Shown piece after piece: positions 1 to 7,074 of a stretch of 64,000 nucleotides of DNA. This DNA is from an uncultured bacterium (GTDB lineage Bacteria; Elusimicrobiota; Elusimicrobia; Elusimicrobiales; Elusimicrobiaceae), in assembly GCA_949291515.1 (NCBI GenBank), contig CASEVY010000006.1, positions 1-64,000 on the forward strand, given 5' to 3'. The translations under genes and the position numbers were made by a program. Under the pieces are notes generated by a model that ran no database searches, was not told the origin of the DNA, and was given only the letters and a program-made list of their open reading frames with translations. Positions within the stretch are counted from its first letter, which is position 1; every line of letters begins with the position of its first letter.

Positions 1-857
1 ATTTTATTAATAATAATTATAATAATAAAAATATCAAAAATAAGCCCTATTTTAATTAACATAATAAAAATTATCACAAGTAAAATAAACCTTAAAATAC
101 CTGCCTTATAAATCCCCCTTTTTATAAAATATTCATCTTTTTTGATTTGCTTGATTCCAGCGTAAAATTAAATGTTTTTCTTTTTGCTTTTTGTAAGTGT
201 CTTTAAAAAATATAGAATTATTTTTATTCCATAATAAAATAATAACTATCTCTTTTTTTAAAAGGGGAAAGCTCTGTTTTTTATTTGATTTTGGACATTT
301 TATATCTGTCTAAAATATTAGTTAATATTTGGCTTTTAAATAGTTGGAATTAAAATATGTCTATAATATCATTAAATATGATATCTATTTTCTTGTTTTA
401 TAATTTTTCCTTATATCAAAACTTTTTATTTCCCCCGCAATCCATTATTTCTAGTCAAATAGAGCTCTAAATCTTCAAAAATACTCTTTCCCTCTGGCTA
501 TCTGTTTCTTTGTTTATGGGCCGTTTTAGATAAAATTTTTAAGAAAAAGAAATGTTATCGGAAAAGATTTCTGTTTGATATTTCCCATTCTAAAAAAGTT
601 GAATATTCCCTTATTTTCTCTTTCAACGAAGATAAAGGCTCAAAATTAGCGGCGTGGTCTTGAAAGTTGGGGGCAATTAATTCGGATTTTGCCTATGGAT
701 ATTGAACGATCATAACTTAAGAGATAGCGACGTTTTTGGGGCCGAGAACTTTGAGGTAAGATAAAACGATTCTCTTTACGGTGTTTTAAGCATAGAGCCT
801 TGACGAATTTTAACACGTCTTTGCCCTTATTTTATAGGCCTGTCGGAGGGGAGTCTT
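1..857. other. AT-rich intergenic region, no gene seen
   Basis: About 850 bases with extreme A+T content in the first 600, many stops in all frames and no ORF with a credible ribosome binding site. From about 640 the base composition rises and short G-rich blocks appear, ending at a terminator-like hairpin near 858-886. That is compatible with a small non-coding RNA or with decayed coding sequence. I could not match it to tmRNA, RNase P RNA, SRP RNA or a riboswitch by eye. Confidence 0.5.
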
Positions 858-886
858 ATAAAGGGGTGTTTCCTCCCCCTTTTATT
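857..886 (+). terminator. Rho-independent terminator, plus strand
   Basis: The stem AAAGGGG pairs with CCCCTTT across a short loop and is followed by TTTTATTTT. No plus-strand gene ends just upstream, so the transcript it would end is unidentified. A second, weaker hairpin (GAAGC/GCTTT with a long T run) follows at about 893-911. Confidence 0.5.
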
Positions 887-1171
887 TTGCAGAAAGAAGC
901 TCCGCTTTTTTTATCGTTTTTTTGAATCGTAAAGACGGAAAGGCTTGCAATGTTTGAGGCTTTTTCGTTTTGCCTTTTAGATGTCTTATGAAGAATGTGT
1001 ATATTTCCCCGAAGGCAAGAGTATTGTTTATAAAATCGATATCGGAGCTGATGGTAATATTGCCAAACGATATGAAATTGGTTTTGATTTTCAGTCGAAA
1101 GGTAACGCAAGTTTCGCCAGCTTTTTTCTTGGCGGTTTATTGAAGTTTTTTACGTGTAATTACGTCGGACA

Positions 1172-1206
1172 ACAAAAAATCCCCGCTGCTAAAAGCGGGG
1201 ATTTCG
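1172..1206 (-). terminator. Terminator of the OmpA-like lipoprotein gene
   Basis: Inverted repeat AATCCCCGCT / AGCGGGGATT with a six-base loop. On the minus strand it is followed by TTTTTTG, and it lies 13 bases beyond the stop codon of the lipoprotein gene. Confidence 0.85.
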
Positions 1207-1218
1207 GATTAAAAACTT

Positions 1219-1854
1219 TTATATCAAGTCTTTATTGGCCGTAATGTTGAGTTCCACACGGCGGTTTTTTGCTCTGCCCTCGGCGGTATTGTTGCTGGCT
1301 ACGGGGTTCTGTACGCCATAGCCGACATAGCTTATGGAGCTTGTCTTAAGGCCGTTGTTCAAGATAAAATCATAAACGGCTTTAGCGCGTTTTTCCGAGA
1401 GGGTTTTGTTGTAAGCTACCGTACCGGTGGAATCGGTGTAGCCTTCTACTACGATAATATTGGCGGGATACTTCTTGAGAACTTTGTTAAGTTCCATTAA
1501 TGTGTTGCCCGCTTCGTAGGATAATACCGCGCTGTCGGTGTCGAAAAGTATTTCGTTCTTTAAAGTTACGACTATATTTCCGTCTTCCGTGCGGGTAACG
1601 TCGGCTATGGCGGCGAGTTCTTTGGCCTGTTTATCCAAATAATTGCCTATTCCCCCACCTAAAGCCGCGCCGGCTAAAGCGCCGTAAATCGCACCTGTTT
1701 CGGCTTTGCCGCCAGTGTTATGGGTGATTACCGCTCCGGCTAAAGCGCCGGCCGCGGCGCCGGCCCCGGCACCGATCGCCGTTCTTTTGCCAGGCGTGGT
1801 GCAGGCGCTCAATACTAAAGCGCACAATACAGCTGCAAGTAAACCTTTTTTCAT
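1219..1854 (-). CDS. OmpA-family outer-membrane lipoprotein with glycine-zipper region
   Basis: A 211-residue protein, probably an envelope-stabilising lipoprotein that binds peptidoglycan through a C-terminal OmpA domain. A type II signal peptide with lipobox LSAC gives a lipidated Cys near residue 18. Residues 28-75 are rich in Gly and Ala (GAGAGAAAGALAG, GALAGAALGGGIG), a glycine-zipper segment as in YiaD/Pal-like proteins. Residues 95-205 form the OmpA domain, with FDTDSAVL, VVEGYTDSTG, LSEKRAKAVYDFI and NRRVEL, which includes the usual peptidoglycan-contacting Asp and Arg. The ATG has a GGAAGG ribosome site and a TATAAT box lies about 40 bases upstream, without a good -35. Close relatives are YiaD and Pal; no other tol-pal gene is adjacent. 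Confidence 0.93.
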   Translation of the reverse strand: MKKGLLAAVLCALVLSACTTPGKRTAIGAGAGAAAGALAGAVITHNTGGKAETGAIYGALAGAALGGGIGNYLDKQAKELAAIADVTRTEDGNIVVTLKNEILFDTDSAVLSYEAGNTLMELNKVLKKYPANIIVVEGYTDSTGTVAYNKTLSEKRAKAVYDFILNNGLKTSSISYVGYGVQNPVASNNTAEGRAKNRRVELNITANKDLI

Positions 1855-1915
1855 TATCTTGTACCTTCCTTGGTTTAAGTTTTACAGTTGTTATTATACA
1901 AATTTTATCTGCTTT

Positions 1916-2719
1916 TTATCCGTTGAGAAGTATTCTCTCGGCGGATGTATAGGCTTTGGCTGTGCCGCTTTGCGTTATGATATAGTCGCGGTTCCTCTTG
2001 CTTCCTTCGTAAACAAGGGAACCTTCTTTTATTTCCGCCGATAATACTCTGTCTAGGCGCTCGTTCTCCTTAAGATAGCCTGAGAGCTTTAGGGATTTGG
2101 AAAGCTCAAGAGCGCTCATTTTTGACGCGTTCCTCAGCATTTTGGCGCTGCCAAGTATTATAAGCGCGGCTAAAGCGGTATTTAGGCTTTTGTCCTTACG
2201 CCTGATAATAATATGCTCGTCTTCGCAGTAGGCTATTCTGTCCCATACGGAGCTTTCCGGACGGGGAATTGGCGCAATATCCTTTTTGGGAGTTCTCTTT
2301 CGGGAATCTTCTCTTTGAAACGGCGTTTTCCCGAAAAATTCCGGATTGTATTTTTCGGCGTTTTCTTCTTTCTTTCTGTAAGTTTGCGGCGGGGGTGCTT
2401 TCGGATATCCCCAAATGTCCGTTTTTGGCGTGTAGATTTTTCTTTCTTCTCCGCCAAAAGCGGCTGTTGGATTATCAAATTCCGCCTTGCTTTCCGCCGT
2501 GTCGTGAAGGGTGCGGGGCTGCAGCTCAAAAGAGGTTGGAATTATTTTTTGCTCATAATACTTATTTGGCTCAGCTTTGCTTTCGAGGCTAACTTTTGAC
2601 AATCTTAAAAACTCCTCTTTTTGCTTTTCTATAAAAGAAAGAGAACCTTCAGCTTCAAACTCCTCGCCTGTTTTTAGCTTTAATCTCAGTTTGAAAGTTT
2701 TTTCTTCGCTTTCTTGCAT
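1916..2719 (-). CDS. Unknown hydrophilic protein
   Basis: A 267-residue protein I do not recognise. It is highly charged (about 90 residues at the N terminus start KTFKLRLKLKTGEEFEAEGS, then a Pro/Lys/Glu-rich linker from about 100 to 150). A short hydrophobic patch, NTALAALIILGSAKMLRNASK, sits near residue 180. There is no signal peptide, so a cytoplasmic location is likely. The N-terminal 40 residues look like a small beta domain; the C-terminal 70 (LSGYLKENERLDRVLSAEIKEG) look helical. I chose the ATG at 2719 because GGAGG lies seven bases upstream; the longer frame would start at a TTG at 2746 with its ribosome site almost touching. A strong promoter (see 2772-2800) drives it. It stands alone, 61 bases upstream of the lipoprotein gene, and may be cotranscribed with it. 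Confidence 0.75.
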   Translation of the reverse strand: MQESEEKTFKLRLKLKTGEEFEAEGSLSFIEKQKEEFLRLSKVSLESKAEPNKYYEQKIIPTSFELQPRTLHDTAESKAEFDNPTAAFGGEERKIYTPKTDIWGYPKAPPPQTYRKKEENAEKYNPEFFGKTPFQREDSRKRTPKKDIAPIPRPESSVWDRIAYCEDEHIIIRRKDKSLNTALAALIILGSAKMLRNASKMSALELSKSLKLSGYLKENERLDRVLSAEIKEGSLVYEGSKRNRDYIITQSGTAKAYTSAERILLNG

Positions 2720-2761
2720 AATGCGGCCTCCGATAAGGTTATCCAATGCTCCTATTAACAG

Positions 2762-2900
2762 CTTTTGACATATAATAGCAATAATTGCGTTTTATGTCAA
2801 TATATGCTTTTGCTATGGATTTATATGTCAAAAAGTGTTTATAACCTTAATTCTCAGACGATAAATATTGAGAATCTTTGCCGATATTATATGTCAAAAA
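2762..2900. repeat. Three copies of a 13-14 base motif, TTATATGTCAAAA
   Basis: Copies are at 2762-2775 (minus strand orientation), 2821-2834 and 2887-2900 (plus orientation). The first overlaps the -10 region of the promoter at 2772-2800. They may be operator sites, or simply reiterated TTGACATATAA promoter-like sequence. The rest of the 2901-3290 intergenic DNA is AT-rich, and I see no gene in it. Confidence 0.45.
2772..2800 (-). promoter_or_regulatory. Sigma-70-type promoter of the unknown gene at 1916-2719
   Basis: On the minus strand a perfect TTGACA (2795-2800), a 17-base spacer and TATTAT (2772-2777) are seen. The expected transcription start is near 2765, giving a leader of about 45 bases that contains the GGAGG site. 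Confidence 0.8.
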
Positions 2901-3293
2901 AGTAAAAAATGTAAAAATGAAGTTTGGAAAAATAAAAAGCTCGTTCTTTTTGATAAGAAGAAATGTATTATATATCTTTAAAAATGAAATCAATTAATTA
3001 AAATAAGAGAATAAAAAAGATTTTTAAAACGCATTTTCCCCCTGCTGTTTGGATTTTGAAAGGTCCTATCTTTAGAATATTAAGGAATTATTATAATGCT
3101 ATAACATAATGTATATTTCCTTTAAAGCAACAGGATATATTTAGTGAAATTGTTATATTGTAGAATTATTATAATTCCATAATATGAAAATATATTTTAA
3201 AAATAGGCAATTTCGAGATTTTTAGTTTAAGAGAGGTTTTTTATTTGTTAAATACAAATATATTCCAAAAATCGGATTTCGGCAGCTTTGTTT

Positions 3294-3302
3294 TGTTATA
3301 AT
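3294..3302 (+). promoter_or_regulatory. Extended -10 promoter of queH
   Basis: TGTTATAAT, an extended -10 box (TGn-TATAAT), ends only eight bases before the queH ATG at 3311. No good -35 is visible. The predicted start point is within a few bases of the initiation codon, so the messenger would be leaderless or nearly so. Confidence 0.6.
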
Positions 3303-3310
3303 AAATATAT

Positions 3311-3844
3311 ATGGGCGGAATGTTGCTTCTTTCTTGCTGTGCGCCATGCAGCTGCGGCGTGATAAAAAAACTCTCTCAAGAGGGCAGGGATTTTGCTGTA
3401 CTTTTCTATAATCCGAATATTGCTCCCGAAGATGAGTACAGGAAGCGTCTTTTCGAGAACAAAAGGGTATGCGAGACTTACAAAGTTCCTTTTTATGACT
3501 TGGATTACGAGCCTGAGCTCTGGGCGGAGGCGATAAAAGGCTGTGAAAGTGCGCCCGAACGCGGCGAGCGCTGTTTTAGATGTTTTTTGATGAGGCTTCG
3601 CCGAGCGGCGGCTTTTGCCAAGCGTAACGGCTTTGACAGTTTCTCCTCCGTTTTAGGTGTTTCCCGTCATAAAGATATGGACCAGGTAAATAAAGCCGGC
3701 CTTATGGCGGGAGAACTTGAAGGTCTGCCTTACGATACTTTTAATTGGCGCAAGGGCGGTCTTGAGGAATTACGCCGCTCCGTAAATAAAGAACTGACAT
3801 TGTATAATCAGACTTATTGCGGCTGTCCTTATTCCAAAAGGTAA
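3311..3844 (+). CDS. queH: Epoxyqueuosine reductase QueH
   Basis: A 177-residue protein of the QueH (former DUF208) family. It reduces epoxyqueuosine to queuosine in tRNA, the last step of queuosine synthesis, as a non-homologous replacement for cobalamin-dependent QueG. The N-terminal CCAPC cluster (residues 9-13), FYNPNIAPEDEY, the ERCFRCF pair of cysteines (about residue 90) and the C-terminal YCGCPYS are all family hallmarks; the cysteines bind an Fe-S cluster and a second metal site. Length is normal for the family. No other queuosine gene is nearby. The ATG at 3311 has no ribosome site upstream and appears to be used as a leaderless start; the ATG at 3320 would have GGCGGA only one base away and would leave too short an N terminus. 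Confidence 0.95.
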   Translation: MGGMLLLSCCAPCSCGVIKKLSQEGRDFAVLFYNPNIAPEDEYRKRLFENKRVCETYKVPFYDLDYEPELWAEAIKGCESAPERGERCFRCFLMRLRRAAAFAKRNGFDSFSSVLGVSRHKDMDQVNKAGLMAGELEGLPYDTFNWRKGGLEELRRSVNKELTLYNQTYCGCPYSKR

Positions 3845-3916
3845 AAGATGTTCTTCGGCTAATCTTTACGTCATAAAAATCGATATGTTTTTAAGGTTTT
3901 TGTCCTAAATAAAACT

Positions 3917-3968
3917 CCCCTCGGCGGGTGCAATTTTTTCATATTGCCGCATTGCGGGGATTTTTTTA
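3917..3968 (+). terminator. Terminator downstream of queH
   Basis: CTCCCC pairs with GGGGA at the base of a longer imperfect hairpin (inner GGCGG/CCGC pairing), followed by TTTTTTT. It lies about 75 bases after queH. Confidence 0.65.
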
Positions 3969-4240
3969 TGGGTAAATTAATTTGATTACAATTTGTCAAT
4001 GGCTATGCGGTGTAGCAAGCAATATGCTATAAGCGGCGTGTTTATATCGATTGAGATGTCTACTGACATTGAGGTCTTTTCGTCGAAGTTTTACATAAAG
4101 CGGCGGGATTGAAAGCAGTCGTTGTTTTATCTTTGGAGTATTTAAGTCTGAGTTAATCGTTTTGGCGCGTATTTTTTAATAAAGCAGGCTGCCGTATTGT
4201 CGAAGTTAGTTCGGATATAGAGAGTAATAAATGGATAAGC

Positions 4241-4287
4241 AAAAAACTCTTTATTCAGAGAATAGGTTTCTGAAAAAAGAGTTTTTT
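4241..4287. terminator. Bidirectional terminator between queH and the PTS gene
   Basis: A long hairpin with AAAAAACTCTTT pairing to AAAGAGTTTTTT and an inner TTCAGA/TCTGAA stem. A and T runs on either side allow function in both directions. It lies 36 bases past the stop of the minus-strand PTS gene. The DNA between 3970 and 4240 holds no gene I can support. Confidence 0.7.
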
Positions 4288-4322
4288 AAATATTTGCAAA
4301 TAGCGTTTGCCATAGGAGTGCT

Positions 4323-5744
4323 TTACTCTGCCGGATCGTCGAAGCCGACTAGCCAAGTAGCTATAAACCCCGCCGCGGCGGCGGTCAGTAATCCTATAAA
4401 ATAGAATATTGTGCTGTGTAAATTGCTCATAGCCAATAAAAGCACTACGCCCGATACTCCGAAGGGTATAGCCGCCGTAGCGTGCAGCGCCGATATTACC
4501 GCCCCGCCGAAAGCCGCGCCTATACAGGCGGTTATAAACGGTTTAAATAGAGGCAGTGTAACGCCGTATATCAGCGGTTCGCCTATCCCGAGTATTCCGA
4601 CTGGCAAAGCGTTTTTTATTATTTGTTTTAGGCGTGTGTTTTTTGTTTTTGCCAGCACCGCGATGCTCGCGCCCACTTGCCCCGCACCCGCCATACACAG
4701 TATCGGGAACAGCGGATTATTGCCCAGAGTATCAATCAGATGCTGATATAACGGTATAAGGCTTTGATGTATCCCCAGCATTACCACCGGCAGAAAGCTG
4801 CCCGCCAAAATAAAGCCCGTAAATACTCCGCCGCGTTCAATAGCTTTTTGCGTAAACAGCGCCAGCTTATCGGAAAGACAACCCGCCGCGGGCTGTATTG
4901 CTATAAGCGACAAAAAGCCTATAACAAGGACGGTGATTGTCGGCGTGAGGAACATATCCGTACTGCCTTTAAAATGTTTTTTGAGGAATTTTTCAAACAT
5001 ACTGCCAAAGTAGCATACCGCCAATACGGCTATTATCCCCCCTTTCCCGGCCGATAGCTGTATGCCGAATAAACTTACCTCGCTCAAAGACGGAATATTT
5101 AATATCCCGGCGAATACCACTCCCAATGCGGGCGTGCCGCCGAATTCTTTGTTGGCGTTATATCCCACTATCGCGCTTAAATAAAAGAATATACCGTTGC
5201 CGAATACGGAAAGCAAAGCGCTTACGTTGGAATAATCCGCCGGCAATAGCTTTGATAAAATATTGTTTACGCCCAGTATCAGGCCGCAGGCGATATAGGC
5301 GGGTATCAGCGGCAAAAAGATATTGCCTATCTTGGAGCATATTCTGCTTAAAACGCCGGCATACTTCCTTTTTATTTCGGCTTTGACCTCTTTGCTTTTG
5401 CCTATTTGTACGGCGTCAGAATGCGGTGCGGACTTGCTTTCGAGGGCGGGTTCATTTGGGTTTGGCGGTTCCTCTAAACTCAGGGGTGCGATTTGATGTC
5501 TGGCGTGGATATAGTCGGATAATTCTCCGCAAATGCCGGGGCCCAGAATAAGCTGATGTTGGCGCCCGTTCTTGATATAGCCCAATACGCCTTTTATTTG
5601 TTTAAAAGAGGACTGGTCTATTAGCTCTTCGTTTTTAAGCGTAAAGCGAAGCCTTGTCATACAGCTGCCCAAAGAACTTATATTGTCCGCCCCGCCTAAT
5701 GCTTCAATTATTTTTGAGTAAAGCGTTTGTATTTTGTCTTGCAT
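4323..5744 (-). CDS. murP: PTS permease EIIBC, MurP-like (N-acetylmuramate/sucrose family)
   Basis: A 473-residue phosphotransferase permease that would import and phosphorylate a sugar. The N-terminal EIIB domain (residues 1-85) carries the phosphorylated Cys in LGSCMTRLRF; the EIIC membrane domain follows from about residue 130. NPLFPILCMAGAGQVGA and GIGEPLIYGVTLP are close to the E. coli N-acetylmuramic-acid permease MurP, which likewise has about 474 residues and no EIIA domain, so MurNAc is the best substrate guess. No murQ etherase is in the window, and sucrose or trehalose remain possible. The ATG at 5744 begins at the first EIIB residue; a longer frame (to 5864) would read backwards through the terminator of the upstream gene and is rejected. 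The EIIA partner must be encoded elsewhere. Confidence 0.9.
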   Translation of the reverse strand: MQDKIQTLYSKIIEALGGADNISSLGSCMTRLRFTLKNEELIDQSSFKQIKGVLGYIKNGRQHQLILGPGICGELSDYIHARHQIAPLSLEEPPNPNEPALESKSAPHSDAVQIGKSKEVKAEIKRKYAGVLSRICSKIGNIFLPLIPAYIACGLILGVNNILSKLLPADYSNVSALLSVFGNGIFFYLSAIVGYNANKEFGGTPALGVVFAGILNIPSLSEVSLFGIQLSAGKGGIIAVLAVCYFGSMFEKFLKKHFKGSTDMFLTPTITVLVIGFLSLIAIQPAAGCLSDKLALFTQKAIERGGVFTGFILAGSFLPVVMLGIHQSLIPLYQHLIDTLGNNPLFPILCMAGAGQVGASIAVLAKTKNTRLKQIIKNALPVGILGIGEPLIYGVTLPLFKPFITACIGAAFGGAVISALHATAAIPFGVSGVVLLLAMSNLHSTIFYFIGLLTAAAAGFIATWLVGFDDPAE

Positions 5745-5827
5745 ATTTATATCCGTTGAGATTATTTCCCGCGGGCCGTATGATTGAAATTTTATTTTTG
5801 TTTTGGGCAAAGCCCAGCACTTCTTAT

Positions 5828-5861
5828 CAAATAAGCCCGCATCTTTTACGGGAAGCGGGCT
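5828..5861 (-). terminator. Terminator of the TPR gene
   Basis: On the minus strand AGCCCGC, a 14-base loop, GCGGGCT and TTATTT follow the stop codon of the TPR gene by 22 bases. Its position shows that the PTS gene has its own transcription start or relies on readthrough. Confidence 0.75.
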
Positions 5862-5883
5862 CATTTCTAGGGAAATAAAAGTC

Positions 5884-6537
5884 TTATTTTATTTTATCGG
5901 CCTGAAGTTTTGCCAAAGACGCGCTGTAGCTTGAAGGGTACTGCTCCGCAATTTCAAGATACAAAGTCTTGGCCTCTTCCGGCTTGCCTGATAATTCCGT
6001 CGCCAAAGCCTTATGCGTTTTTACCTGCGCCAAAATAAAGTGATTGGGATATTTCGCCTCAAAAGCGTTTGCCTGCTCTATGGCTTTATCGTACATATTT
6101 TGCGCGATATAGGCCGCTATCAAAGAACTTTCCGCCAAAGCCTGCAATTCCTTATTGCCGTTCTTTAAAGCCTGTTTGAAATACAATTCCGCTTTTTCGT
6201 AATTTTGGGTTTGATAATAAGCGTTGCCAAGCGTTAACGCGGCATAGGCGCCGGCGGGTTTCTCCTCGTTGGCGGCGGCGTAAATTTCCAGTTTGGAAAG
6301 ATCGGCTTTTTCCTCTTCGGTCTGCAAAGCCAAAGGAAGTTCCGCCAAGAACAAATCGCCCCATTGTTTCTGATAGGCTTTGTTTTTAAGATGGGCAGTA
6401 AGCGCGCCGGCTGCTATTGCCAATATTATTATGCCTGCGGTTATCAAAATTTGCTTTTTGTACAGTTTTATTTTTTGTTCCAATACGTCCAATATTCCCT
6501 TTTCGTTTATCTTTTGCTGATTGTTGTTGTTTTTCAT
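5884..6537 (-). CDS. Membrane-anchored tetratricopeptide-repeat protein (YfgM-like)
   Basis: 217 residues with a charged cytoplasmic N terminus, one transmembrane helix (about 29-49, ILITAGIIILAIAAGAL) and TPR-type helical pairs from about 90 to the end, with motifs such as ALTLGNAYYQTQNYEKAELYF and AAYIAQNMYDKAIEQA. The architecture matches YfgM/TPR_21 proteins, which work with periplasmic chaperones and the Sec translocon. Specific function is not established here. It is followed by its own terminator and preceded by dCMP deaminase with a 30-base gap, so it is probably the last gene of the operon starting at the ankyrin lipoprotein gene. Confidence 0.85.
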   Translation of the reverse strand: MKNNNNQQKINEKGILDVLEQKIKLYKKQILITAGIIILAIAAGALTAHLKNKAYQKQWGDLFLAELPLALQTEEEKADLSKLEIYAAANEEKPAGAYAALTLGNAYYQTQNYEKAELYFKQALKNGNKELQALAESSLIAAYIAQNMYDKAIEQANAFEAKYPNHFILAQVKTHKALATELSGKPEEAKTLYLEIAEQYPSSYSASLAKLQADKIK

Positions 6538-6567
6538 AATCGTTTTACACCCGTTACCTTTAAATTT

Positions 6568-7074
6568 TTATAACAAATCTTTTTCCTGCAAATGTATGCA
6601 TTCTATTCCGTTTTTGCCAAGAAGGTTTACCCCCTCCAAAGAGCGGTCGTAAAGCTCAGAGAAGTAGACCTTCTTTATACCTGATGCTATTATTACTTTG
6701 GCGCAGTGCACGCACGGCGAAAAAGTGATATACAAATCGGAATTGTCGGTCGCGATTCCGCTTTTTGCGGCGAACAAAAGCGCGTTTTGCTCGGCGTGAA
6801 GCTCATTGTCGTTTGAGAACGCGCCGTGTATCTGATAGAAATCCTGGCTTTTGAAAAAATCTTCCAAAGTTTTGTATTTGTCCGCAAATTCCCGTTCGTA
6901 TATTTTTCTGAAATGGTCTTCGCAGTGTTCCCTGCCCGAAGGCACGCCGTTAAAGCCTATGCTTATCACACGGTTGTTTTTGACCAAAACCGCCCCCACT
7001 TTAAGACGGGCGCAAGTAGATTGCTGCGCGACTAGTTTGGCCATACTTATAAAAAGTTTGTTCTTATTCTTCAT
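6568..7074 (-). CDS. Deoxycytidylate (dCMP) deaminase, ComEB-type
   Basis: 168 residues of the zinc-dependent cytidine/deoxycytidylate deaminase fold. It would convert dCMP to dUMP, feeding thymidylate synthesis in the cytoplasm. The zinc site is visible as HAEQNALL (about residue 90, His ligand and catalytic Glu) and SPCVHCAKVI (two Cys ligands). The N terminus SMAKLVAQQSTCARLKVGAVLV is typical. Its start overlaps the end of the ABC exporter gene by 11 bases, pointing to translational coupling. A cytidine deaminase is separately encoded at 32.7 kb. Confidence 0.93.
   Translation of the reverse strand: MKNKNKLFISMAKLVAQQSTCARLKVGAVLVKNNRVISIGFNGVPSGREHCEDHFRKIYEREFADKYKTLEDFFKSQDFYQIHGAFSNDNELHAEQNALLFAAKSGIATDNSDLYITFSPCVHCAKVIIASGIKKVYFSELYDRSLEGVNLLGKNGIECIHLQEKDLL

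Noticed and set aside
981-1244. 87-codon plus-strand frame beginning MSYEECVYFPEG
   Set aside because: No ribosome site, runs through the terminator of the lipoprotein gene and into that gene's opposite strand. A competing minus-strand frame covers the same DNA.
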